Below are positions 48,214 to 60,753 of a stretch of 64,000 nucleotides of DNA, one piece after another. A program made the position numbers and the translations under genes. The stretch covers positions 2,277,659 through 2,341,658 of the forward strand of contig NC_030856.1 in NCBI RefSeq assembly GCF_000208745.1, read 5' to 3'. Source of the DNA: Theobroma cacao. Its lineage: Eukaryota > Streptophyta > Magnoliopsida > Malvales > Malvaceae. Under the pieces are notes generated by a model, which had not been told where the DNA came from, searched no databases, and worked only from the letters and a program-made list of their open reading frames with translations. Within the stretch, counting starts at the first letter, position 1. The number at the start of each line of letters is the position of its first letter.

Positions 48214-51002
48214 TGTCAAACTCTATTCTATAAAATAATTACGACGTCATTTACATGCTCAATAGAATATTTGCATATTTAGGAAGTTTGAGAAATCGCT
48301 AAAAGATGATATTGCCCCTAATGGTATCATTAAGTTGATTAAGCCTCAAACTAGTTCAAATAGGAATTTTAAGGTGAAATTAAGAGTTTCACAGTTCAGG
48401 GATGACTCAAAATGGTAATTCAAAGTTCGAGGATCAATTTAGAGTCAAACCAAAATTTTCACTATCTAGGGGCAAAATGGTCATTTGCCACCTGGGGACA
48501 AAATGAGAATTTTTAGAAAAGTTTTTTTTTGGCCTCATTTGACTTACTGGAGTATGATTTGAGGTTTGGAAGTGAAAAATTTTAATTTTCGGTATGATTT
48601 GGAACATAGGGGTAAAATAGTAATTTTGTCACCCTAAGGGCAAAATTATAATTTTCCACCATCAGGACATTTGTCCAGCACAAGGTCTTCCTTTATCCTC
48701 ATTTTTGACCATTGAATAATTGTGTGGTGGAGATAGAAAGGGTTAAAATTTTTAAAGTTTTAAAAACGGGCCAATGACATGATGCCACGTGTCATGCCTT
48801 TATTAATTTATTATTTTTTCTTTTTAAAAGGCACAAAAACCAGCCCATCTTCCACCCCATGGTCGGCCAAACCAGCAAGAAGAGAGAGAAAATAAAACTC
48901 AAACCCTAGAGAGAGAAAATCAAAGAAAAAGTGTGAATTTTCAAGGAAATTAAGTGAAAAAGGTAAGATTTTTTCTATTAAGCTTGAGTTTTCTTATTCC
49001 CAAGCATTTCTCCCTATTTTCCATGATTAAATTGCATGTTTTCATGGTGGTTTCATGGCTGGTCATATGGGTCTAGAGAGAGAAAATTGTTGGATTGATT
49101 TGATTTTGATATATGTTAGTGTTTAGTGTTAGTTTAGCATGTTAGTAAACAAAATATGTAGAAAAACATTCATTTTTCCCATTACCTAGCCTTAGCTGAA
49201 TTTTCAAGTCAATGGTGAGGAAGAATGTGATGTTATTTTAGGTTATTTGATTATGAAATCATGGTTTTTGATATGAAAATTAATGAATTATGGAAAGAAA
49301 ATCAAGTAGAAAAATTTGTGGCAATGAAGCACCATTTTGGCCGAATTTTTCCAAGAAGGAATATGAATGTGGCTTTGCTGATTTTTGGGTTATTTGGCTG
49401 GACATTGGTGATTTGAAGCATTAGAAAAAAGAAATGGGATCAATTGGAGCTAAATTGGATACGTATTTCAATTTATCGGGTAAAAGATCGAAATAGGTCA
49501 ATACGGTGTTTAGGCAAAATTTAGACCTTTGGCATTCCATATCATGCATTAGTAGTCTAAATTAGTTTAATTTCAATTTAGCACCAATGTAGTGAATTAT
49601 GTATTGCACATTGTGGATAGGTGGTGAGCCATTGGATACGGGTAAAAGACTGTACCCGCGGACTGAAAATAGGAGTATTTTTTTTCCTAATACTGTGAGT
49701 GGACAATTTATCGTCTTAAATATCTAGAGTAATTATACTTATTTGATGCTTTTATTGAATGGTAAGTTTAAATTATAAAATATTATGTTTTCCAATCAAA
49801 ATGTTTTTTTTATAAAAATGAGAATTATACTGGCTTTGAAATCAAATATTGTTTTGGAAAATTTGAGTATATGAAGACTGTGTTGAAATTTATGATTTTA
49901 TATGTTATTGAAATTGTGGCTTATGATACTATGGTTGCATAATGGCTAAATTTTTGGGGTTGGCATGAAATATATGAACAGTTTTGGATTGGTCTCGATA
50001 GACTGGATTAAATTTTATTCGCCATATTATGCTACTGAAAATTTTATGGGTCTGGTGGTATATTAAACGGTCACTGCAGTGGTGGGGGTTTCCGTGGACT
50101 GCCTATGAGAGGGGCATGGTAACCCAATTATATATTTACCTCCGGGGGCAGATGTTGGATGAAATATCTCCTGAGGTAAGATTTGAGTGCACCTTACGTT
50201 CGGGCCACCACGTGAGAGTGAGACTCAGCCAACGCCAAGGAACGGCTGTGTGTCAGATGTGAAAATATGTTTATGGGTATGGGACATTTAACAGCCTTGG
50301 GGGTCTCAGTGGGATACCTTGACGAAGGTACTCGTGAGAATGATTCTAGCAGGGGCCAAGTTTTAAGAAATTCATAAGCAGAGAAATTTTGATGAAAAGA
50401 AATTGTTTGGTATAGATTGAAATAAATTTTGCGTTATGAACATTATTGAGATACAATGTTTTTATATTGTCTCCATCTACTCGGCTTTAGATGCTTTTGA
50501 TGGTAATTGTTTACTCACTGGGATTATGTAATCTCACCCCTCTTCCTATCCATTTTTCAGGCTCAGGACAGTTTGTTGATAGTTGATAGACGAGAATTAA
50601 TCTCGGAGTTGCATCCTGAAAAGTAAGGGTTCGTAGCCCTACACTTTCTTGGTCAGTTGGGGGCTCACGTATCACTGTAAAAGTAATTTTATTCTTCAGT
50701 TATCTGATTTAAAGTATGTATGAACATATTTAGCTTTTACACCATGTTTTTGGCAGGTTTCGGTATTTTCGAAGAAAAATGACGAAAATGCCCTTGTGAG
50801 CCAGAAAATAATATTTTATTGTTTTGATTTGGAAATGACTTATGATTTTTTGAAATACGAGATTTAATAACTGTCGCTCACCGGAGAGATGCGGAAGCTA
50901 ATGCTAAGCCTTGCGGGGTTTCGATCTGCATTCGGGTAATGAGTGCCTATCGGGACGTCGCGGCGGTTGTCACGGACTCGATGGGAGTTTCGGGTCGTGA
51001 CA
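48214..51002 (+). mobile_element. Solo LTR nested in the hAT element, 2.8 kb
   Basis: It starts TGTCAAACTC, ends GTCGTGACA and is flanked by AAAAA on both sides (48209-48213, 51003-51007), a possible 5-bp duplication in an A-run. The empty site is visible in the related hAT copy near 53390. From about 48350 it is collinear with 39608-42929, including the AACCCTAGAGAGAG leader and the GACGAAAATGCCC block, with many differences. The first 130 bp have diverged. No internal domain is present. Confidence 0.82.
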
Positions 51003-51680
51003 AAAAATAACAAAATGATTTCATATGCCTTACACAACTTTAAAGTTTTTTTTTGTTCTCTTCTTTCAATTTATATTATTATTTTTATTTCTAGTTGTTT
51101 ATATTTTTCATTTCTATTCTATTTGCTCATCTATTCTAAGTTTTCATACATTTTCTTCAAATTTCTACGAATCATTAATCATATTCTTTTTCTTTTTTTT
51201 TGTTATATTATATGCGGGTTCTATTTCCTACTTACCAAGATCTTCATTTTTTTATTATGTGAATTTTATTTTCTATGATTTTAATCTTTAAAAATTAATA
51301 AATTATTCTGTAGTTCTCAAATATAAGTTGTAATTTTGCACTTGCTTAAAATTTTATCAATATATCATTTTTTATTAATCTTGATTATGTAAGAGATAAT
51401 TATTTTGAGTATATATTTTCTATGTGCTTTTCGTTTTATATTTAGTAGAAAGGAAATTATCTTGAATACATGGTCTTTAAACAATCCTCATTATATAAGA
51501 GAAAATTATTAATTTGTATATTGTATTTAACTATTTATATTTTATGCATTTTAGTTTTATATGTTTAGTATTATAAGTTTAAATAGAAATAAAATAAGAA
51601 TGTTAGATGTAATTTATTTTTGAAAGGTAAGAATATTGGATGTTAACTGCGTAATTTTGTTTTTCAAGTTTGATTAAAGT

Positions 51681-51857
51681 ATGAGTAAGTTAAAAACAAT
51701 TGACAAATTTTTTAAAAGAAAAGTTGCTAATCGTCCAAATGATTCTTTGCATTTGAGCCTCAATACTTCAACTCATGAACAAGAGCAATTTGATTCAAAA
51801 TGTCCAAATCTCAATGCTAAAGAAATGGATGTTTTTCAATACATAATCAATAATTGA
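51681..51857 (+). pseudogene. hAT transposase N-terminal remnant
   Basis: The frame reads MSKLKTIDKFFKRKVANRP, then NDSLHLSLNTSTHEQEQ, and ends YIINN-stop (58 residues). The start M-S-K-L-K-T-I-D-K-F-F-K-R-K is typical of plant zinc-finger MYM/TTF-type hAT transposases. The zinc finger, catalytic and dimerisation regions are missing. Downstream DNA to 52065 is non-coding. Confidence 0.7.
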
Positions 51858-52065
51858 TGAATTTGAATTCAAAAAAACATGTTCGAACACAACTTTCCTT
51901 AAGGACTATTGTAAGTCTTTATTTTCTTGATTTACATGTTATATAAAATTTTCTATTATCAATCTTTTTTATTGTTGGTTAAGTTCAACATATTAGTTTT
52001 TAAAATTTTTAACCTTTATTCTTATGTCTTTGGCCCCCAACAAAAGTTGACTAGCTCTGTCGTTT

Positions 52066-53250
52066 TTCACTATAATCTTCTTTATTTCCTCTCATTTCCA
52101 ACAATTTTCTACTCAACTCAAACTCTGTACATTTCAAGTAAAACAGATATGAAACAACTAACTAGACAGATAACTTTGGAAAAAAGTTATGTTGAGTAGA
52201 ATTTCTAAAATAAAAAAATTAAAAATTATTTAAACAAAGAAAAGAAAAACATACTAGAAGAAAGCATGCTAAGATGCGAATTTAATTCCAATTCCAAGCT
52301 ATTTTCACCATTAGGGCAAGAGATTTCATTGAAATTTATTCTTTCAACATCAATTTGTTGCTGCTCCATGGTTAGATTCATTTAAAATTAATGAATTCAA
52401 TTCTATTGGAGGAAAAAAAAAAAGCAATGAAGAGTCACAAGAATATAGGAAGCTATGGAGAGTTAAAAGGTGCATAAGCAAAAGGTGAGAGTAATTGAGA
52501 TTAACTAATAGTGAGAATAGATAAATAGTAATATAATTCATTATGATTTGACCTGAAAAAAAATTATTTAATTGATTGTAATTTAGAAAATTACAATTAT
52601 AAGTTGTTAGTGGAGAGTGTTCATAGACAATTAATTAAGAGTGTCAATAGCCCCACTCTTTGAGCTAATTAAATTATAGACTAATGTGATAAATTCTAAG
52701 CAATAATAAAGTTCACACCATCTCTCCTTAATTCTTATCCATGAGCTTTTCTTTCCCCTGATTTTTTTCCTTTCTTTATCAGAAAATCCTCCTTAATTCC
52801 TCCTCCTGATCCCTGTATCTGTCTTATTATTTGATTGTCAAAGGTATAAATGGCACCCAGACAAAGCTTTTGTACCTTTTCTACTTGTGGCACATGGAAC
52901 CATGAGCACTTTTGAATTATTGGTTTATTTCCGAGTCTCTTTCTTACTGTTATTTTCTTTTATTCAAGTAACAATGGACCCAGAAATCTTTCCCTAAACC
53001 AAAGAGATGAGTTTACAAGAAGAGATTAATAGTGGAAAAGGTACTGAAATGCTTCCTCGAAACTTACCTCTCTATAAGAGACAAATAGAAGTTTTTTGCT
53101 CTCGGCTTCACACAAATGCCATGTGTGGAGTGTTAGCTCTATCAGATCAAAAGAGTTAACTTGGACATAGAAAATAATTTAGTGTCAATTTGCATGTAAA
53201 TTTTGTATATGTATCGTCTGATGCAAATTTTACAAGTTTCTAGGTGGGAA
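52066..53250. other. Intergenic mixed repeats
   Basis: 52660-52830 resembles 22720-22840 (TCACACAATCTCTCC and a following T-rich block). 52850-52990 resembles the R-unit/24020-24160 blocks. 53000-53230 matches the CNL 5' flank at 35700-35960 (GTGGAAAAGGTACTGAAAT). No gene is seen. Confidence 0.5.
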
Positions 53251-54533
53251 CAGGGGCGGACCCTCCTTAAGGGATGGGGGTCAAGATTTTTAAAAGTTTT
53301 TTCATATTATAGAAAAATTTTAAATTTTTTTTTATAAATTCTCTTGGTGACCTTTAAAATAATTTTTTATTTAATAATTAATTCAAATAAAAACTAACAA
53401 AATGATTCCATATGCTTGACTAAGTTTTAAAGTTTTTTTTAATTTTTTTCAATTTATACTATTATTTTTATTTTTATTTGTTTATTTTTTTCATTTCTAT
53501 TCTATTTACTTATATATTTTAAATCTCTATAAATATTCTTTCACAAATTTCTACGAACCATCAACCATATTCTTTTTTTTTTAATATGTCATATGTGCAT
53601 TTTATCTTCTACTTGTCATGTTTTTCTTTTTTTTTTTGTTATGTGAATTTTATTTTTTATGATTTTAATCTTTAAAAATTAATAAATTATTATGTAATTC
53701 TCAAATATAAGTTGCAGTGTTATACTATTACTTAGAATTTTATCAATATATTATTTTTTTATTCAGAATAATTAATGTGTTGTGGAATTTTTGTTGCAAA
53801 CTTTAAATAACAAAGATATATATATACAAATTGACAGAATATTGTATTTGTTTCAATGCAATTTTATTTATTATTATTTTTAATGGCCCTCAAAATATTT
53901 TTTTATTTAATAATTATTTTTATTCCTCAAGCCGTTTGATAAAATTAGAGTCATTATTGTCAACATATTGCTAGTTAAGCCCAGCAAATAAATTTTAACT
54001 TAATATGTTAAACTTATCAAATTTTTAAAAAAATAAAAGTGAGTCTACTAACCTAAACCCACTAAGTTTTAATATAAATCTAAACTTATTATAACTTATT
54101 ATATCTTACAATCCAACCCAATAGCTTATCATAACATATCATATCTCAATATTTTAACTCAAAAAATGCAATATGTTAATTAGCAATTTAAGAGGTAAAT
54201 AAAAAATAAGAGAAAAGCTTCCTAAAAAAAATACCCATTTCGTGTAGAACACATAAAGTAAAGAGGCAATTTATTTAAGTTTGAAAAATTATTTTCTTTT
54301 TTACTTTTGCACGCTGAAAGTGAGAGAGATTCTTTTATAGTTCTGTTCAGTTATATATATTTATATGACATCATCATTACTGTTAATGTGCATTTTTTTA
54401 TATGCCCAATAGTTTGTGAATTTTATTTAATCTTTTATATGAGTGAGAATTGACTTATATATAGAGTTTTCTTTGACTGTTTAGTGTCTTATTTGGTTTG
54501 GCCTCCTTTAAAAATGCTCTAGCTCCACCCTTA
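53251..54533. mobile_element. hAT-like element copy 3, with 8-bp target duplication
   Basis: The left end CAGGGGCGGACCC and the reverse complement of the right end (TAAGGGTGGAGCTAG) form the inverted terminal repeat of a common plant hAT type. Flanking octamers GGTGGGAA (53243-53250) and GGTGAGAA (54534-54541) differ at one base. Its first 500 bp parallel copies 1 and 2. No transposase is encoded, so it is non-autonomous. Confidence 0.82.
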
Positions 54534-55436
54534 GGTGAGAAATTCTTCTTGAATTTTGTCATAAGTAATGGAGTATTTCAAAGGCATTTCGATATCAAAG
54601 GATTTTTTCTTTGTTGTAAAATAATTCCACCATTTCTATGCCATGGAAAGTCTATTACACTAAGAAATGAGACTTGGAATGGCATACGGGTTGCTAACTA
54701 ATAAAATTACTTTTTTAAAAAATATAAAATAATTAAGAAAAATAAAATTAGATATTGAATTTAAAATTGATTTATTAAGGCTAAAAGCATAATATATAAT
54801 TAATTAAGCACCACGTTAAGTGGGTGTTGTGAAAGTGCTAACACTTTCCTCACAAGTAATTGTACATTCAAACTTAGTTTATTTTTGTAGACTAGAATCT
54901 ATTATTTTAAATGAACTTAAGTCAAGTTTAAGACCTCGTTAAAATGTATAAATTCATTTCAGTGACCAATCACACATAAACAAAAAAGATTGGTAACAAC
55001 TTCTCCTTTATGTTGAATAGTTGAATTTACAGACTCATACATTATGATAGTAATTATGGCAGAAACAAGTCTTCTGCCTTCATCAAGACTAAAGACTTGG
55101 ATCAACATTATGTACTAATGTCATCACCAATTTATGACAAATTTTCTTTTCAAAAAGAAAAAACTTTTTCCTTTATACTTGTTCCTTGAGGTAGTGGCCT
55201 TGGAGTAGTAATGGCTTCTTCCAATAATTACTAGTCACCAATTGTGATCAGGGTTGTTACGTAATCCAAGAACCTTAAATTTGAGACTTTAATTATTTCT
55301 TCTCATAAATTTTGGATACCAAAATTTCAAACATATCAAAATTGTTGATGAGAATTTCACTCTAAATTAAAATTAATTAATTAATTAATTATTATTGGTT
55401 CCAAATATAAGGTACAAAAACAACATTATAATGTTT
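54534..55436. other. Intergenic, nothing recognised
   Basis: The 54541-54710 stretch contains a 67-residue frame whose start lies inside the hAT element and which I do not recognise. 55000-55250 resembles 44985-45190, and 55240-55430 resembles 38560-38760. No gene is supported. Confidence 0.45.
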
Positions 55437-55640
55437 AGGTCTGACTCAATAACTTTAAAGGCCCAAAGTAAAATATTCAAATGAGGCCTTTTTTTACTAA
55501 AATTAAGAAAAAAATTTTATTAAAATTTTTTTCTTCTAACTTCTTGAGATGTAAAATTTCTAATTAAACTTTTATAATCAAGTTGTTGTAATATTTCTTT
55601 AATAATTTTTGATTCATTAATAATTTATGATTCATTATTT
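55437..55640 (-). mobile_element. hAT fragment with transposase C-terminal end
   Basis: On the minus strand the frame at 55520-55618 reads NESKIIKEILQQLDYKSL, then IRNFTSQEVRRKKF-stop. It aligns with the last residues of the transposase remnant at 23418-23819 (LDYKNLIKNFASQKAKRIKF), and the following 3' sequence also matches (GGCCTCATTTGAATATTT). The fragment sits in an R-unit/flank block whose uninterrupted form is seen at 45640-45660. Only this end is left. Confidence 0.72.
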
Positions 55641-56656
55641 TTATTACTTGTAAAAAAATGATTAGCACTGAGAAAAATATTGGCAACTTGGTGATTAGTA
55701 ATCAATTGATTATTAATAAGAGTTTGGAAAAAAATATTGGCAACTCGGTGGTGAATAATGAATTGATTATTAATAAGAGTAGGTGTAGGAGTAGGACATA
55801 TGGATAGATTATTGGCAACATGGCTCAACGTCGTCCCATTGAGAAAGCTACAATGCCAAAGCTAATTTCATACATTGAACAAGTTTGTTTTATTTACTGT
55901 TTTCCAGCTATAATCCAAAACATGGTTAGAGATCCTTTCATTTCACAGCTTTCATGCAAAACAAAAGCTTGGCAAATGAACATCATTATTGGCAACTTAA
56001 ATTTTTTTAATGATTCATGATAATCTTTTTTATTTAAAGGTTCATGATAAGCTTCTTTATTTCCTCTCAATTCTATCAATTTTACAAATATATTGATATT
56101 TGGAATTAGATTTATTTGATAACAATTAACTTAAATTTGGGGAAGACCCTCGTAGGACTCAATTATGTCAAATACATTCTTCTTGCATTCTTGGGTTTTT
56201 TTAGTTGAAAGTGGAAGACCCTTGACCTGAAATGCCTCTTGTATTCCACAACTTTTGATTTTTAATTCTATCAAATCTAGGATGCATTTTCCCTAATCTT
56301 TTCCTTTTCTAATACAATAATCTCAACCACCACAGCTTTTGCTAGTGGAACATGGAATTATCGATTCACTTTTGAATTAATTTTATTTTATTATCCAACT
56401 TGGTGATTAATAACCAATTGATTATTATAATAAGAGTAGGTGTAGGACATATCGGAAAATATTGCAACCTGTTGATGAATAATGAATGGATTATTAATAA
56501 GAGTAGCTGTAGGGCATTTGGATAAATTATTGGCAACTTGGCTCAACGTCGTCCCATTCAGAAAGCTAAAATGCCAAAGCTATGATCCAAAACATTGTTA
56601 GAGATCCTTTCATTTGACAACTTCCATACAAAACAAAAGTTTGGCCAATGAACAAC

Positions 56657-56723
56657 CCTTAGACTTTAAATGGCATTTTGCGGCTGCCGAGTCTAATAAA
56701 TTCATTTTTCAGAAAAAAAAAAA
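56657..56723 (+). mobile_element. Very short poly(A)-tailed retroposon tail
   Basis: The homologous R-unit at 43925-43945 reads GATGAACAACATCATTATTTC. Here about 67 foreign bases ending GAGTCTAATAAATTC...CAG and eleven A are inserted between AACAAC and the ATTATTTC block. It looks like the extreme 3' end of a LINE or SINE. Confidence 0.5.
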
Positions 56724-56743
56724 CCATTATTTCTTTAACTTTG

Positions 56744-56974
56744 TTCAACTTTGTTGTCATAACCCTATTCTTGTGCACAGGGGTTGAGACTGATTTTTGG
56801 TGCTGCCAAACTTTTATTTGGTGCAGCAGGACTTTTGTAACTGTATATAACTTTGACATCCTAAAGCTAAGTCTCTTTGATGCCATCAAAAGTCTTCTAG
56901 TGTTACGGTTCAAGACTTGTTATGGCATACTAGCCAGAAGTTTTAATAATATCCCAATTTTCAAAAAAAAAAAA
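56744..56974 (+). mobile_element. Poly(A)-tailed retroposon, about 230 bp
   Basis: Compared with 43960-43985, where AACTTTGATTTATTAATAATCAAATTAATTT-type sequence is continuous, about 230 bp are inserted here, ending in a run of twelve A (56963-56974). Its content includes GGTGCTGCC and GTAACTGTATATAAC; no frame is recognisable. It is a 5'-truncated retroposon. Confidence 0.5.
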
Positions 56975-57542
56975 CAAATTAATTTCATTTCAAACTTTGT
57001 TTAAGCAAACAAGGGCGTTTATATTTATTGGTCAATTGATTGTTAGCCAACTTGATGGGGGCTTTTGCATTTACCTCCATATATCATCAACTCATTCTTT
57101 GGTCTCTTATTGTAAAACAGCTTGCTCAGCAAAATTTTGTAATAGCAAATCAATGTCAGGATATATAGTTAATTATTTCAGAGAAAGTGAAATGCAAATT
57201 TTATCTAATCAAAATCCCTTTCCTTTGTTGTTTAAAGAGTGATTTTCTTTGTAGTTGACTTCTTAGTCTAATTAGTCTTCATATAATATTTATTAAAATA
57301 TATAATATATTTCTTAGTTTAGTGATTTTCTTTTTATTAAAATATTTATATAATATATTGACCTGTTTAAATTATCTAGACCTCAATAAGTTAAATTTTG
57401 AGCTAATTAAATTATAGAAAATTATCCCATAAACTGTCATGGAATTTAAAAACTTTGTCTATGGAATTAGAAAGTTGTCACATATTCATTAGGATATATT
57501 TAAAAAAATTAATAAATTAATCTGATAAATAAAAGAACATTT

Positions 57543-60400
57543 TGTCATGCCCTAGATCCGAGGCATAATAGACGCCACACACCAATAACATATAATCATA
57601 CAGGCATGTAAGGCACAAAAACATATATCTTATCCAACCAACTATAGAGTCAAATATTTCTGAAAGCTATAATGATTTACGAAGCTAAGTCTATCAACAT
57701 AATTCAAAGGGATATAATCCAACAATGTTTAAAAGTAAGCTTCCAATACTATAAGCTAAGATGTCAAGATAAAATCATGAATAACAAATTTAAGATAGCT
57801 AAATGGTCATAACATTTAAAAATCTTGAAGCAAACTAACACCATTTACTAGCCTATGAAACATCACTCCTTGAAATTTCTCACGTGTTTGACCAAATCAC
57901 AACCTGCAAAAAAGGTGAAGGAAGGAGTGAGTCCAACAGCTCAGTAAGTGACTAACATCTCTTCAGTCGGATTAAGCATGCACAAAACATTTAAGCCAAC
58001 ATTATTTATTCTCATATAAATATCAAAAACAAAATTTTGGGTAATCTAATTCGGATAACAGAAGTATCTTAATTCCAAAATTTTAAATAATGGTTAAAAT
58101 ATGATTTCACAATTATTACATATTTTAATGGTCTCCCGTAACCTACTATGGCCATATTTAATGCCTATGGCATAGGTCATAATCATAACAGAAACCACAA
58201 TTAACCCCAGTGGTATAGGTCATTATCATATCGAAACCACAATTAACGCTAGTGGCATGGGTCATAGGTATATCAGAAGTAACCATTGACTGCACTAAAT
58301 AGATATCACAAATACCACTATTCTGTAACCGATGGTGCAATTGGAAGATCGATCTCTAATCACATAATACATGTCGACATGGCCAACATTTAAACCCAAT
58401 TGGCAGGATCATAACATAGTCATACTAGGAGACAAAACAAAATATATTTTTTGATTACCTAAATTCATAAAACAGTATTATTCACTTTTATAAAACACAT
58501 ATCGTGCACATCAAAAGTATATTTATTTCAAACAAGGTATATACATATATATATATATATGTAATAACAAAGATAATCATATATGCACATGTTAGACAAA
58601 ATCATATTCAAATTTCAAAATCAAAAATCATACTTTGCAAAATTTACATTCTAAAATCTAACATATGAAAATCATATATATATATATATATATTGCATGC
58701 TCAACCCGATTTTTTAACAAACTATAAGATAAAACATATTATACATAATATACAAAATTCAATTTCACATTGAGGCTAATATTAGAATGTGAAAACACCG
58801 AAAGGATATTAGTCACATGATTTTGTCAAGTTCATTTTTAAGCAGCAAATAAGAAAATCCTCCTAGTTGCTTAATATTTCAAGAAAATATATACAAAAAT
58901 CAATATTAAATTTGCAAACAAATTCGACAAGTGACTCTCTGTTGACCATCCTAAGCACTTAGAGTGTGTAGCAACCTCTATTGCAATTTAGAAACATTTT
59001 CAATTAATAAGGTAATATTTTATTATTAATTTTTTTGTGAATTAATAAAAATCAAATAACATTGAGAATTAAACTTAAATCATAAAATTAGTAAAGATTT
59101 TAATTTTTTATAGAAATATAATATTAATTTCATATAAAAATCATGTTTGTAATTTTTGTTTAATTTTTGATATTTTTATAAAATTTACTAACTTAAGGAA
59201 TAAGTTTACAAAATATAAATATATACACTTTTAGATATAAAAATATAGTAGAAATCACATATCCAATATTTATGAAGTTTACAGCAAAATTTATCAAATA
59301 TTAATTAAAATCACATTTTAAAAAATTACAAAAAGAAATTTCTATTTTTTGAAATTTTCAGAATCTAGATGGCCATTTGACCTACTTTGGGCTCTTGTAA
59401 CTTTTAATCTGAACTGCTTCCAGTAACAAAATCACACCAATTTGAAGTATTTATATCATACTATAACACCACAATTTGTTTCCATTAAAAAGAATACAAG
59501 AGTCCCAAGTTTCAAAAGCCAAAATTTAGAAATCATCACAGATTTACTCAAATTTTTGAGTTTGTAGTATCAGTGAACCTAATTTGAGGCTTTAATTCTC
59601 TTAACACAAGAAGCCCCTAACTGAGCTATTAACAACAAATTAAACATCTCATTTCATACTACAAAAGCTCTCAAAGAAATGACCCAAAATGTTACCAGAA
59701 TATGAAATTCCGGTAACCCAAAGTTGAGTTGTCAAAACTGTTAAAATTAAGTTTCCAGTTAACTTCAAAAATTCGTATCTTTCTACCTATAAAGCCAAAC
59801 GAGATGCTACAAAAACCATTAGAAAGTTACTTTCAAGATCTTTCCATTGGTACCCATCATGCCATTGGAAAGTCACCGGAACAGTACCGGATTTGAATAA
59901 AAGTTAAGGAAATATAAAATAATTTAGGGATTTTGCACCTAAACTAAGAAAATACAACCCTAATCATACCTCAATCATAAATTTCTTGAATACTTTTCCC
60001 TTTTCTGTATCTTTCTTCTTCTTCTCTTTCTTCTAACTGTCTTTATCTTATACCTGACTATAAAAACTGAGTTAATTTCATTTTTTTTCAACTGATTGCT
60101 TTCTTTTAAATTTGTTGAGATAAAACTATTTCTTTTCTTTTTAAAACATGATAAGATTAACTTACTGCTCTTCTTTTAAATGTGCTAAGATAAAACTGAA
60201 TGATTTTCTTTTCTTTATAGAATAAAGTAAAATTGATTTATTTTCTTTGTAAACATGATAACATAATATAACACCAACTAAAATATATCTACTCTATTTT
60301 CTAAAAGGTCTTTTCTTCTTTTCTCTTTTTTATTAATAACCCTAAAGCCATATTTGCAATTATCAAATAAAATGATATATTATATATTTTTTTTGTAACA
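57543..60400 (-). mobile_element. Long LTR, probably minus-oriented
   Basis: The stretch starts TGTCATGCCC and ends TTGTAACA, and a preceding CATTT is a candidate target site. Read on the minus strand it resembles the layout of the two solo LTRs: a TATAGTCAGG-like promoter region followed by a purine-rich leader (GAAGAAAGAGAAG), a GAGCTGTTGGACTCACTCC block with a pyrimidine-rich acceptor-like TTTTTTGCAG, and a terminal GGGCATGACA. A small tandem repeat lies at 58155-58275. It encodes no protein. Its right edge does not show the matching duplication; that appears only at 60754, behind other retroelement sequence. Confidence 0.6.
58155..58275. repeat. Degenerate minisatellite in the LTR
   Basis: About two and a half units of 45-50 bp, each with the words GGYATRGGTCAT, a TATCATA-like stretch and GAAACCACAATTAAC. 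Confidence 0.65.
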
Positions 60401-60753
60401 GTTGGTATCAGAGCAGACTCTGAGTACTAGCAATGTGCCACTAAGGATAGTAGGCCCTTGTTGAAGTGGGGGAAGATGTCACGGTCCTCGTCTGGATGTG
60501 AATCCCACATCGTCAAGATAATGCTCCCTAGTGAGTTGAGCTAGGGAGAAACTCCTAGTGGGGAGTAAGGGAGAATGTCGTAGTCCTAGAGAGAGAAGTC
60601 ATAAATCTCACATCGACTATCTACTGGAGTGATACTGGGAGTATAAGAATTTACACCACCTTCAACCTATGAGGTGCTTTTTGCAGGACAAAACCGTGAG
60701 GACAACAAGCCAAAGTGGACAATACCTCACAGGGGTTAGTGTGGACCGTGACA
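60401..60753 (+). mobile_element. TRIM-like retroelement end: PBS, PPT and 3' LTR
   Basis: TGGTATCAGAGC (60403-60414) is the primer-binding site complementary to plant initiator Met-tRNA. A short internal region ends in the purine tract GAAGTGGGGGAAGA (60463-60476). There follows a 277-bp LTR-like piece (60477-60753) with perfect inverted ends TGTCACGGTCC and GGACCGTGACA. Behind it CCTTT matches the CATTT left of 57543 except for one base, and the empty target is recognisable at 18995-19010. The tiny internal region is typical of terminal-repeat retrotransposons in miniature. Its own 5' LTR is not present. Confidence 0.7.

Larger units (their letters stand above)
48065..52065 (+). mobile_element. 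hAT-like element copy 2, split by a solo LTR
   Basis: The left end CAAAGACAAATCC is a degenerate CAGGGGCGGATCC-type terminus, and the right end CTAGCTCTGTCGTTT is its counterpart. It interrupts an R-unit that reads GGTTCACAATAATCTTC at 43070. The flanking 8 bp are TTCAAGAG and TTCACTAT, consistent with a decayed 8-bp target duplication. After removing the LTR (48214-51002) it is about 1.2 kb and parallels copies 1 and 3. It holds the transposase N-terminus at 51681-51857 and nothing else coding. Confidence 0.68.
55641..57542. repeat. Local repeat unit R, copies 5 and 6
   Basis: 55650-56100 and 56215-56640 carry the R blocks (TTGGCAACTTGGTGATTA, CCCATTGAGAAAGCTAC, TTTTCCAGCTATAATCC, GATGCATTTTCCCTAATC). 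56980-57542 follows 19840-20390. Two small poly(A)-tailed insertions are listed separately. Open frames here show no recognisable domain. Confidence 0.6.

Noticed and set aside
50943..51291. Two overlapping Phe/Tyr-rich frames
   Set aside because: They begin in the LTR end and run into AT-rich non-coding hAT DNA; composition only.
57543..60400. Solo LTR with its own simple 5-bp duplication
   Set aside because: The five bases after 60400 (GTTGG) do not match CATTT on the left; the match is found only at 60754.
60403..60414. TGGTATCAGAGC as part of a tRNA gene
   Set aside because: Only the 3' end complement is present, directly behind an LTR end; it is a primer-binding site.
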